Shown: piece by piece, positions 1-7,700 of the stretch
Layout of the letters: each line of letters starts with the position of its first letter
How positions within the stretch are numbered: position 1 is the first letter of the stretch
Origin: CALHAX01 sp039816705
GTDB lineage: Bacteria; Pseudomonadota; Alphaproteobacteria; Rhizobiales; CALHAX01
Length of the DNA stretch: 30,346 bases
Direction of reading: 5' to 3'
NCBI GenBank assembly: GCA_039816705.1
Contig: JBCBXF010000004.1
Span: 1-30,346, forward strand
Position numbers and translations under genes: made by a program
The notes under the pieces: generated by a model
Databases searched by the model: none
The model's input: the letters and a program-made list of their open reading frames with translations, nothing else
What the model was told of the DNA's origin: nothing

Positions 1-369
1 GTTGATGAACGCAGACGCGTAGTCGCTATCACGACCACCAACGAGCCATGCGGCTATCAGCTTGCTGTCAGCATCCAGAGCGGTCCACGTCCATGTATCT
101 CCATACGCCATGTCCTGGCGCTTGGCTGCGGCTACGTTCTTCTGTTTTGCATAGGTGAACGACCAAATTTCATCCACTTGGATGCGCTCAGATTTGAGGC
201 CGCGAACGTGCTCATCGTGATGCCACTGGCAAGCTTCGCCAACCTCAGCAAGTAGCTTTGCAACCGTGTTCTTGGAGCATCCGACAACGCGCGTGGTGCC
301 ACGGATGGACATACCTTCGGTGAGACATCCGATAATCTGCACGCGCTTCTGTAGGGGCAATCTGTTCAT
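1..369 (-). CDS. IS1-family transposase, N-terminal part (cut by window edge)
   Basis: This is an open frame of 123 codons on the minus strand, from an ATG at 369 and still open at base 1, so only the N-terminal part of the protein is present. It begins MNRLPLQKR and has a helix-turn-helix-like first 50 residues (SIRGTTRVVGCSKNTVAKLL). It continues with QVDEIWSF, which fits the first acidic residue of the DDE catalytic triad, and ALDADSKLI, which fits the second. The third acidic residue would lie outside the window. I recognise this layout as the single-ORF IS1-like transposases common in Alphaproteobacteria. The product would cut and join DNA to move the element. No stop codon or frameshift is seen in the visible part, so the gene may be intact. 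The family call is from memory of the motifs, not from a search. Confidence 0.85.
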   Translation of the reverse strand, partial: MNRLPLQKRVQIIGCLTEGMSIRGTTRVVGCSKNTVAKLLAEVGEACQWHHDEHVRGLKSERIQVDEIWSFTYAKQKNVAAAKRQDMAYGDTWTWTALDADSKLIAAWLVGGRDSDYASAFIN

Positions 370-375
370 GCCCTA

Positions 376-404
376 CATATATGACCGAATGCGTTACCGG
401 TCAA
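376..404 (-). promoter_or_regulatory. Promoter of the IS1-like transposase, probably leaderless
   Basis: Read on the minus strand there is TTGACC (404-399) and TATATG (381-376), separated by exactly 17 bases, a good match to a sigma-70-type promoter. The -10 hexamer ends only six bases before the ATG at 369. Transcription would therefore start at or next to the start codon, which implies a leaderless message. An imperfect palindrome, TGACCG (382-387) and CGGTCA (398-403), fills the spacer and would suit an operator for autorepression. The operator role is inference. Confidence 0.6.
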
Positions 405-407
405 GCA

Positions 408-632
408 TTATTGGTCATTTTCATGCGACGAGGTAAGAACAAACGAAGTGTTTTGCTCCGTCGTTTCGATGCGTCTCCCCCCGTACGGTAAGGCAAGACG
501 ATACCCCGCACGACTCCCCCCAAGTCCACGACGCTCAGCTATTAGATCGCTTTGCTTTTCGATTTCATCCCAGTCGATGTGCGTGGGTACAGCTTTGCGT
601 AAATCGCTTTTGGCCTTTTTTGTTTTACTCAT
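408..632 (-). CDS. Small protein of unknown function, third gene of the SDH-protease operon
   Basis: The gene encodes 74 residues. I do not recognise a named family. The N-terminus is basic (MSKTKKAKSDLRKAV) and is followed by THIDWDEIEKQSDLIAERRG, which should form a helix, and a Gly/Arg-rich stretch (GLGGSRAGYRLALPYGGRR). There is no signal peptide or membrane segment. Its ATG (632) overlaps the last eight bases of the upstream protease gene (stop at 625-627), an arrangement typical of translational coupling, which is the main reason to believe the gene is real. The stop lies 38 bases from the IS1-like transposase start, so the original 3' end could have been altered by the insertion. A partner, adaptor or substrate of the protease is possible but unproven. 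Confidence 0.6.
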   Translation of the reverse strand: MSKTKKAKSDLRKAVPTHIDWDEIEKQSDLIAERRGLGGSRAGYRLALPYGGRRIETTEQNTSFVLTSSHENDQ

Positions 633-1515
633 TTGCAGACCTCATTGATATCTGCCGGAAATGCCCTCGGACATGGGCTGCACTTGTGAGACTTTTCACC
701 GCCATATAGTCATGCAAGAGACCATTGTACTCAGTGATGGCCGTGTTCAAAGCTACGTTCTGTGAAAAATCATCTATCACCAGATTTAATTCGGATTGCA
801 GATCTTTCAATGTGATGCCCCGACCATGGGAGAACCAAAGATCAGGATTGCCGAGCTTTTGGGCAATTTCCGATGCGCGATCCGCTCTCATTTGTGGGGT
901 CACGGGAAGCTTACGAGTCTCTGTTGTTTGCCAATCCTTGAATTTGTATTGGACAAGCCAGTCCGTGAGAAGCTTTACTGACAACTGCTCGGCCTGTTTA
1001 TATTTGTACAGCTCAGCTTGATCGAATCCATCAACTAGAATTTGCACTTCGGCAGGAGTAATAGTTCCAGCCGTTGCCTTCTGTAGTAGGCCGTCATACT
1101 GCCGAAGATACCCACTAGCAGGGACCATTTGACCTCTGAAATTTTCTACTTGTGGGTCAATAGGTCCAAGGTTGGAATAATCATCCATGTAGATGGCATC
1201 ACCAGACATTACTAAGATAGTGCCAGCAGACATCGCGTGATTTGGCACAACAAAGTCGACAATTGAAAAATTATTCCGAAACACTTTGTCGGCAATTCGT
1301 TGCGTTACTTCTGCAAAGCCTCCCGGAGTTTCGAGAATTACAATCAAACGTTCCCGCTTGTTTTTCATCCTTCGTTCCACATCACGAAGGACGTCATCAA
1401 TTCCGAAACGCAACGGACCAACAAAAACCAATGCTGAACCATCCAGTATGTCTTCGATCTTTTTTAGTGCAGTGTCGAGCTGCTTGCGGACAACGCCATC
1501 AGAAGACATTTGCAT
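625..1515 (-). CDS. SDH-family Clp-fold serine protease
   Basis: The gene encodes 296 residues. The sequence fits the serine dehydrogenase proteinase family (Pfam SDH, formerly DUF114), relatives of ClpP and SppA. ETPGG (62-66) matches the glycine-rich oxyanion loop. NHAMSAGT (92-99) carries the likely nucleophile Ser96. SNLGPIDPQ (114-122) is the conserved stretch after it, with Asp120. A histidine in WFSHGRGI (about 230) is a candidate for the rest of the active site, but which residues form the triad is not certain. There is no clear signal peptide or membrane helix, so a cytoplasmic enzyme is likely. The start ATG (1515) overlaps the preceding stop as TAATG, and the end overlaps the next gene by eight bases, so all three genes look like one transcription unit. 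G+C is visibly low: 25 of 60 bases in 721-780 against about 38 of 60 in core genes such as accC. This suggests horizontal origin. Confidence 0.85.
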   Translation of the reverse strand: MQMSSDGVVRKQLDTALKKIEDILDGSALVFVGPLRFGIDDVLRDVERRMKNKRERLIVILETPGGFAEVTQRIADKVFRNNFSIVDFVVPNHAMSAGTILVMSGDAIYMDDYSNLGPIDPQVENFRGQMVPASGYLRQYDGLLQKATAGTITPAEVQILVDGFDQAELYKYKQAEQLSVKLLTDWLVQYKFKDWQTTETRKLPVTPQMRADRASEIAQKLGNPDLWFSHGRGITLKDLQSELNLVIDDFSQNVALNTAITEYNGLLHDYMAVKSLTSAAHVRGHFRQISMRSANE

Positions 1516-1787
1516 TATGAATCACCGTCATTGTCACGGGCTGTCCAACGGGACTGCGCAGCTTTTCGAGCGATTTCCTGTCTTCGTTCTGCACTAAGGC
1601 TGACCGCTCTAGCACGACCGCCCTTCTTTCCACCAAGTCGCCCAAGCGCCACAGCCGCTTGATTCTTGCCGGAATCATCTGTTGTTGATGTCTCTTGATC
1701 GGACTCGTCGCCGGTCGCAATATCTGCGACAAGCTTGGCGAGCTGGTTCGCGTCCCGAGGACGCTTTTTTCTTGAGCGGTCAGGCAT
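1515..1787 (-). CDS. Small basic KGG-motif (histone H1-like) protein
   Basis: The gene encodes 90 residues. The N-terminus (PDRSRKKRPRDANQLAKLV) is very basic, followed by ADIATG and a short acidic linker. The C-terminal third has AAVALGRLGGKKGGRARA and SAERRQEIARKAAQSRW, a pattern of Gly-Gly-Lys repeats plus a basic helix. It is seen in small bacterial proteins often labelled histone H1-like or KGG-domain, and nucleic-acid binding is plausible. It is the first gene of the three-gene unit with the SDH protease and shares a TAATG stop/start with it. It could be a DNA-binding regulator of the operon or a substrate of the protease. Both are inference. The name is from recognition of the repeat pattern, not a search. 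Confidence 0.75.
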   Translation of the reverse strand: MPDRSRKKRPRDANQLAKLVADIATGDESDQETSTTDDSGKNQAAVALGRLGGKKGGRARAVSLSAERRQEIARKAAQSRWTARDNDGDS

Positions 1788-1863
1788 GTTCGGTCAGTTA
1801 ACATGAGTCACCATGCCTGACCAGAATTTTGTGAAACTTGCGGTGGATCAATCCAAACTGACC
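1778..1863. repeat. Four GGTCAG/CTGACC boxes forming two interleaved inverted repeats
   Basis: On the plus strand the order is GGTCAGGCATG (1778-1788), GGTCAGTT (1792-1799), CATGCCTGACC (1812-1822) and AACTGACC (1856-1863). The first and third are perfect reverse complements over 11 bases, and the second and fourth over 8 bases, so the pairs interleave. The array covers the start codon and upstream region of the KGG gene, exactly where its promoter must be. It could be an operator array, a folded leader RNA, or the end of a mobile element. I cannot tell which. Confidence 0.55.
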
Positions 1864-1880
1864 CACTACCTGGCGTCCGC

Positions 1881-2600
1881 TCAATACATGCGGGCTTTCC
1901 GCTTCACCTCGATGCCCTCTGGCGTCACGTCGCAGACGTAGGCGATGGCTTCCACGCCGCGGGATTTTGCCCGCGCGAACGCCGCCACATAGTCCGGATC
2001 AAAATCCTCCGCGAAAGAGAAGGTTTTCGCATCGCCGCGCTGGATCAAATAAACCATCACTGCCCGGTGGCCGGCCTCGACCATGTCACCGAGCTCTTCG
2101 AGATGCTTGGCGCCGCGCGATGTCACACTGTCAGGAAACTCCGCCCGACCGGCGCGCCGCATCAAGTGAACGTTCTTCACCTCGACGTAACACCGCGCCG
2201 CGTCGTCATCCTCGCCCTTCGCCAGCAGCAGATCAATTCGGCTGTTCTTGCCGTACTTTTGCTCCCGCTTGAGCACGGGGTAGCCTTTCAGCTCTTTGAT
2301 CCGGCCGCTGAGTATTGCCTCTTCGACGAGCTTGTTAGGGTGGCCGGTGTTGATGCCAACGACGCACGGCCCATCACCAAGGTCGACCTCGATCATTTCG
2401 AAGGTATGCGCGTACTTGCGTTTCGGATTGTCCGAGGTCGAGAGCCACACCGGACACCCGGGCTCCGTCAGCCCTTTCATCGAGCCGGTGTTCGGACAAC
2501 TCGCCGTCACGGTCTCCCCGCTGTCGAGTTTCACATCGGCGAGAAAACGTTTGTAGCGTTTGATGAGCGTGCCGCGCACGAGAGGCGTATCGAATTTCAT
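1881..2600 (-). CDS. sfsA: Sugar fermentation stimulation protein SfsA
   Basis: The 239-residue product has the usual SfsA length and layout. An OB-like N-terminal half carries RGTLIKRYKRFLADV and PNTGSMKGL. The C-terminal nuclease-like half has NSRIDLLL, YVEVKNVHLM and FPDSVTSRGAKHLEEL, all signature stretches. The Asp in RIDLL and the Glu-Val-Lys in VEVKN fit a metal-dependent nuclease core, although in vivo the protein is known mainly as a nucleic-acid-binding factor that affects sugar metabolism genes in E. coli. It ends 94 bases from the KGG operon start, and their promoters do not face each other. The next gene on the other side is divergent. The gene looks intact. Confidence 0.93.
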   Translation of the reverse strand: MKFDTPLVRGTLIKRYKRFLADVKLDSGETVTASCPNTGSMKGLTEPGCPVWLSTSDNPKRKYAHTFEMIEVDLGDGPCVVGINTGHPNKLVEEAILSGRIKELKGYPVLKREQKYGKNSRIDLLLAKGEDDDAARCYVEVKNVHLMRRAGRAEFPDSVTSRGAKHLEELGDMVEAGHRAVMVYLIQRGDAKTFSFAEDFDPDYVAAFARAKSRGVEAIAYVCDVTPEGIEVKRKARMY

Positions 2601-2655
2601 GGCGCAACGTTAGAAAGCGCACGAAAGACTCGCAATGCGAAAGACGAGGCAACTC

Positions 2656-3423
2656 ATGAGTGCTGGGGAAAGCGAGACGATCACAGCCGCGCTGGTCGTG
2701 ATTGGCGATGAGATTTTGTCCGGCCGCACGAAGGACCGGAACATCGGCTATCTCGCCGACCATCTCACAACCATCGGCATCCAGTTGCGTGAGGTGCGCA
2801 TTGTGCCCGATGTAGAGACCGAGATTGTCGAAGCGCTCAACGCGTTGCGTACTCGCAATACGTACGTGTTCACGACCGGTGGGATCGGCCCGACGCATGA
2901 CGACATCACAGCCGACAGCGTGGCGGCCGCGTTCGGGGTGTCCATTGATGTGGATCCACGCGCACTGGCAATCATGACGCCCTACTACGCCGAGCGCGGC
3001 CTCGAGTTTACGGACGCGCGGCGGCGCATGGCGCGCATCCCACACGGCGCAGAGTTGATCGAGAACGCAGTTTCGAATGCGCCAGGCTTCATGCTCGACA
3101 ATGTGATCGTGATGGCCGGTATTCCGAAGGTGATGCAGGTCATGCTCGACGCGGTGACCCCAAAACTGCGCACCGGCGCGAAGATGCTGTCTGAAACAAT
3201 CGCGCTGCACCGCCCGGAGAGCGAGATTTCCGATCTGCTCGGCGCAGCGCAGGACGCCTGGCCCGACGTTGCAATGGGCAGCTATCCGTTTTTCGAGAAT
3301 GGTTCGTATGGAACTCAGATGGTGCTGCGCTCAACCGATCCGGCGCAGCTCGCCAGTGCAACGGCGGAGATCAAATCCGCACTCGACGCACGCGGTTGGT
3401 CAGAAACAAGGCGTCCAGAGTAG
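2656..3423 (+). CDS. MoaB/CinA-type molybdopterin-binding-domain protein
   Basis: The frame is open from 2635. I chose the ATG at 2656 because an ACGAGG ribosome site lies six bases upstream and homologues begin close to this point, giving 255 residues. The N-terminal 165 residues are a MoCF-biosynthesis/CinA-N domain: ALVVIGDEILSGRTKDRN, then TTGGIGPTHDDIT, the phosphate- and pterin-binding signature, then the PGF...AGIPKVM stretch. The rest (HRPESEISDLLGAAQ... PFFENG) resembles the second CinA domain. The C-terminal nicotinamide-nucleotide amidase domain of full CinA is missing, as is normal for this short family. It could bind molybdopterin or hydrolyse a nucleotide such as ADP-ribose. The true substrate is not evident. 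It is divergent from sfsA and ends 25 bases from the convergent acidic-protein gene. Confidence 0.88.
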   Translation: MSAGESETITAALVVIGDEILSGRTKDRNIGYLADHLTTIGIQLREVRIVPDVETEIVEALNALRTRNTYVFTTGGIGPTHDDITADSVAAAFGVSIDVDPRALAIMTPYYAERGLEFTDARRRMARIPHGAELIENAVSNAPGFMLDNVIVMAGIPKVMQVMLDAVTPKLRTGAKMLSETIALHRPESEISDLLGAAQDAWPDVAMGSYPFFENGSYGTQMVLRSTDPAQLASATAEIKSALDARGWSETRRPE

Positions 3424-3448
3424 GCCGACGCCGCACAGCGTACAGGGA

Positions 3449-4618
3449 TTAATTTTCCGCGTGAGCGCCAGTCGTTTCGGCATCGGGCTCCGGCTTGATC
3501 GCACCCATCACATGTACAGGGCTCGCAAGCGATGTCACGTCGCGTGTTGCGTCTTCCGCGCCCTCCGCATCTCCGCTGTCGGTTTTGGCATTCTCGTCCG
3601 CAATGTCGTCAGCGGCCTCGCCCTGAGACCGAGCAACCACCGTGTCAACTGTTTCATCGTCCCCCGCGACGAGATCTGGGTCGTCACCGTCGTTGTCGAT
3701 ATCCTCGTCGGCATCGGCAGCGAGTGGATCATCGATATCGTCGTCAGTCAGATCACTGGCATCGAGATCATTCGCGTTTGTCTTGGCATCATCAGGCACC
3801 GAGACACGCGCGCCAACGGCCGTCTCATCAGACGCCTGCAGTTCGTCATCCGAATCCAGTGCATCACTCACGTCAGTCTCGTCAGATGGATCATCCGCCA
3901 GATCGTCAGACGTCTCGAACGCGTCGATAAATTGCCCGGCACCGCCCCCCGCTTCCACCGGTGCGGCCTGTGCCGCATCGGCGTCGGACATATCCTCCGC
4001 GTTCGGCTCATAGAGGTTGTAATGCACGTCGGCAGCACTCTGCATCGCATGCAACAGCTCCGCGAGATCAAACAACGGCACTCCGCCAAAAATCGCAAAT
4101 CGATAACCCGGCGTGATCGCACCGACGTCGTCCAGGCTGACGCAGTCCCGCGCGACAAGCCCACGCTTCTTCAGCCAGGCCAGCGCCGGGTCAGCTGTTG
4201 CAAAATCGCGATTGGTCGTATCGGCAGTGCGCGCGCCCGCATCCACAAAGGCGTGTGTGCCGGCCAGCAGCAACTCTGCCACACGGTCAAGACGCGGGTC
4301 ATACCGGCGCACCCGTTCTGCCCAGACACGGGCCTGCGAGATCCGCGTCGTCAGCGCAAGTTCAAGCGCACGCAATTGCGCGACATAGCTGCGGATCTCC
4401 GCAAAGCGGGAGAATATCTCATCCCCGCCCATGACCCACGTGCCGTCATGCTCGGCATCTTCCGTCACGGTCAGTCGGATCGGAGGAAGCTCGGCGGTCG
4501 CGATCTGTTCAGCGAGTGCCAGTGCCTCGTCAATATGGTCGGCAAGATACTCAGCACAGGCGTCGCGACTGTAGGTTATGCCAAAAACGGCGCCATCCAG
4601 TCTTCCATCCAACGCCAT
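3449..4618 (-). CDS. Unrecognised protein with a folded N-terminal half and a long Asp/Glu-rich tail
   Basis: The gene encodes 389 residues and has a GGGAG ribosome site 12 bases before the ATG. Residues 1 to about 205 look globular and mixed helical (DHIDEALALAEQIA, FSRFAEIRSYVAQLRALELAL, DPALAWLKKRGL, DLAELLHAMQSAADV). From about 205 to the end the chain is low-complexity and strongly acidic, with runs such as DASDLTDDDIDD and DADEDIDNDGDDPD, so it is almost certainly disordered. No signal peptide, membrane helix or catalytic motif is seen. It is read in the same direction as nrdJ and starts beyond the nrdJ terminator hairpin, so it probably has its own promoter. I cannot name the family. 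A scaffold, a chaperone for a basic partner or a polyanion mimic are speculative options. The long opposite-strand frame here is a by-product of the GAC/GAT/GCC-rich coding. Confidence 0.75.
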   Translation of the reverse strand: MALDGRLDGAVFGITYSRDACAEYLADHIDEALALAEQIATAELPPIRLTVTEDAEHDGTWVMGGDEIFSRFAEIRSYVAQLRALELALTTRISQARVWAERVRRYDPRLDRVAELLLAGTHAFVDAGARTADTTNRDFATADPALAWLKKRGLVARDCVSLDDVGAITPGYRFAIFGGVPLFDLAELLHAMQSAADVHYNLYEPNAEDMSDADAAQAAPVEAGGGAGQFIDAFETSDDLADDPSDETDVSDALDSDDELQASDETAVGARVSVPDDAKTNANDLDASDLTDDDIDDPLAADADEDIDNDGDDPDLVAGDDETVDTVVARSQGEAADDIADENAKTDSGDAEGAEDATRDVTSLASPVHVMGAIKPEPDAETTGAHAEN

Positions 4619-4703
4619 GCCATATCTCCCAAACGTCCGTGGCGCGTCCCGATCCCGCCGCGTCGAACCTCGCCGTCGAAGCTAAGTGATTCGCCCAGAA
4701 ACA

Positions 4704-4731
4704 CCGAAGGGGCCGCGAACGGCCCCTTCGG
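4704..4731 (-). terminator. Intrinsic terminator-like hairpin downstream of nrdJ
   Basis: A perfect 12-base-pair stem, CCGAAGGGGCCG (4704-4715) with CGGCCCCTTCGG (4720-4731), closes on a CGAA loop, with one more A-T pair possible outside. It lies 45 bases past the nrdJ stop. On the minus strand it is followed by TGTTTCTGG, a weak T-rich stretch. The T-tract is poor, so it may slow or stabilise RNA ends rather than terminate fully. Confidence 0.75.
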
Positions 4732-4775
4732 TTATTCCCGTGATCAACAGGGTGGGTTGAGCCTCCCTGCTGAAC

Positions 4776-7700
4776 TTACGAACACCCGCTCGTCGCACCG
4801 CAGGTGTCGCACTTCAGGCAGGTGCCGTTGCGCACGAGGGTGAAGTTCTGACACTCCTGGCAGGCCTCGCCCTCGTAGCCTTTCACCCGCGCTTCCGCGA
4901 TCTGATCGGCCTTTGAGCGCGTGGCGAGCATCGTCTCACCATCAGCCAGCGTCGTGACCGTTTCAGTAACTTCCGAGGTGGTCTCAACGGTGACAGTCGG
5001 CGCTTTGATCGTCTCCGTCTTCGCGAAGGCGGTCGTGACTTCCTGCTGCATGTCTCCGACGATGCTACCCGTCGTTGCCTCGCGCTTCACCTCGTCAGCG
5101 CCCGAAAGCATGACAACGCGATTGTTGAGCGAACCACGCATAAAGCCGCGTGACATGTAGCGATCAGCCTGAACACCCGGCGCGTTGTTTTCCTCCGCCG
5201 CACCCGCATCAGTCGTCGCGCCGAGCGCTTCGTTCGGCTGGACGTGAGCGAGATCACTCCGCTCGAGATAGGAAACCGCCAACTCGCGGAAAATATAGTC
5301 GAGGATCGACGTCGCGTTCTTGATCGTCTCGTTGCCCTGGACGATGCCCGCCGGTTCAAACCGCGTGAACGTGAAAGCGTCGACATATTCTTCGAGCGGC
5401 ACGCCGTACTGCAGGCCGAGTGAGACGGCGATCGCAAAATTGTTCATCATCGCGCGGAAGGCGGCGCCCTCCTTGTGCATGTCGATGAACAGCTCGCCGA
5501 GGCGACCATCATCATACTCGCCTGTGCGGAGATAAACCTTGTGGCCGCCGACATTTGCTTTCTGGGTATAGCCCTTGCGGCGCCCTGGAAGTTTGTCACG
5601 TTGCGCCTTTTCGCGCACACGTTCCACGATCCGCTCAACAATGCGTTCCGCCGCCACTTCGGTGCGCAGAGCCGCCGGCTTATCCGCCATCAGGGTCTCG
5701 GCAATCTCATCCGCCTCCTCCGCATCATCGGAGAGCAACGCGGCATTCAAGGGCTGAGAGAGTTTCGATCCATCGCGGTAGAGCGCGTTCGCCTTCACAC
5801 CAAGCCGCCACGAGAGCTGATACGATGCCTTACATTCCTCGACAGTGGCACTGTTCGGCATGTTGATCGTCTTGGAGATCGCCCCGGAGATAAACGGCTG
5901 CGACGCCGCCATCATCCGGATGTGGCTTTCCACGGATAGATAACGCTTGCCCTTGCGACCGCACGGGTTGGCGCAGTCAAACACGGCGAGATGCTCGTCT
6001 TTCAGGCCCGGTGCGCCTTCGAGGGTCATCGACCCGCAGCAAAATTCGTTGGCCTGCTCGATCTCGGTCCTTGTGAAACCAAGGAAGCTGAGAAGGTCGA
6101 AGTCCGGCGCGTCGATCCGATCTGCAGGCACGCCCAGAGTGCCGGTGCAGAAATCTTCCCCGAGTGTCCATTTGTTGAAGACGAACTTGATATCGAACGC
6201 GGTGACAAGTGCCTGCTCGACGATCTCGATTTTCTCTGCCGTGACGCCGACCGCCTGCAACGTGTCGTGGTTGATGCCCGGCGCATTCTTCAGCGTCCCG
6301 CGACCAACCGCATACTGGATGATATCTTCGCGCGTTGCCTGATCGTAGCCAAGATTTTCAAGCGCCTCGGGCACCACCTGGTTGATGATCTTGAAGTACC
6401 CACCACCGGCGAGCTTCTTGAACTTCACCAGCGCGAAGTCGGGTTCGATACCTGTCGTATCGCAATCCATCACGAGCCCGATCGTGCCGGTCGGTGCGAT
6501 CACGCTCGACTGCGCATTGCGATAGCCATGCACCTGACCGAGTTCGATCGCCCGATCCCATGCGCGGCACGCTGCCGTGACGAGAGCCTGATCCGGGCAA
6601 GCCGCATGGTTCAGCGGAACCGGCGCCGTCGACAGTTTCTCATATCCCTCGGCATGCCCATAAGCGGCCCGACGGTGATTGCGGATCACACGCAGCATGT
6701 CCTGCGCGTTGTCGGCATAGCCCTCGAATGCCCCCAGCTCCTGGGCCATCTCCGCGGACGTCGCATAAGACGTGCCGGTCATCACCGCGGTGATCGCACC
6801 ACAAAGCGCACGGCCTTCGTCGCTGTCATAAGAGTAACCCGACGCCATCAGCAGACCGCCAATGTTCGCAAAACCGAGACCGAGCGTGCGGTAGCGATAG
6901 CTCAGCTCCGCGATCCGCTTGGACGGGAATTGCGCCATCAGCACCGAGATTTCGAGGACCACCGTCCAAAGCCGCACCGCGTGTTCAAATCGCGCGATAT
7001 CGAACGATTTATCTTCCCGACGGAACCGCATGAGGTTAAGCGAGGCCAGGTTGCAGGCCGTGTCGTCGAGGAACATATATTCCGAACACGGGTTCGAAGC
7101 GTTAATCGGGCCGGATTGCGGGCAGGTATGCCAGTCGTTCACCGTTGTGTGAAACTGGATGCCCGGATCGGCGCAGGCCCAAGCCGCGTGGCCAACCTTG
7201 TCCCAGATCTCACGCGCACTCACCGTTTTCACCGATTTGCCAGAGATGCGGCCGATCAAATCCCAATCCGCATCTTTCTCGACGGCTTCGAGAAACGCGT
7301 CGGTCACCCGCACCGAGTTGTTCGAGTTTTGCCCAGAGACTGTCAGGTAAGCTTCGCTGTCCCAGTCTGTGTCGTAGGTCTTAAACTCGATTTCCTCAAA
7401 ACCCTGACGCGCGAACTGCACAACCCGCTGGATGTAATTGTCCGGCACAAGCGCCTTGCGTGCTGCCTTGATCTCCCGCTTGAGCGCCGGATTGCTCGAC
7501 GGCTCGAAGCACTGATCACCATCGGCCTCGCAGTTGACGCAGGCTTTCATCACCGCAGTCAGCCGCTCCGCACAGATCTTTGAACCAGTGACGAGCGCCG
7601 CAACTTTCTGCTCCTCGTTCACCTTCCAGTCGATGTAGGCCTCGATGTCCGGGTGATCGATATCAACGACCACCATCTTGGCCGCGCGCCGTGTTGTACC

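Larger units (their letters stand above)
1..404 (-). mobile_element. Partial IS1-like insertion sequence, right-hand boundary not resolved
   Basis: The element is inferred from the transposase gene at its core. Only one end could lie in the window, somewhere between the transposase start (369) and the stop of the next gene (408-410). The 38 bases between them carry the transposase promoter and an inverted pair TGACCG (382-387) / CGGTCA (398-403). I cannot define the terminal inverted repeat or a target-site duplication, because the other end is outside the window. The end coordinate given here is approximate. Confidence 0.5.

Noticed and set aside
3269..4843. A 524-codon plus-strand open frame opposite the acidic-tail protein
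   Set aside because: It overlaps the end of the molybdopterin-domain gene and all of the minus-strand gene. Its residues have no domain texture. The openness follows from GAC/GAT/GCC-rich coding on the other strand.
5991..7583. A 530-codon plus-strand open frame inside nrdJ
   Set aside because: It is fully antisense to conserved nrdJ coding and has no ribosome site or recognisable family.
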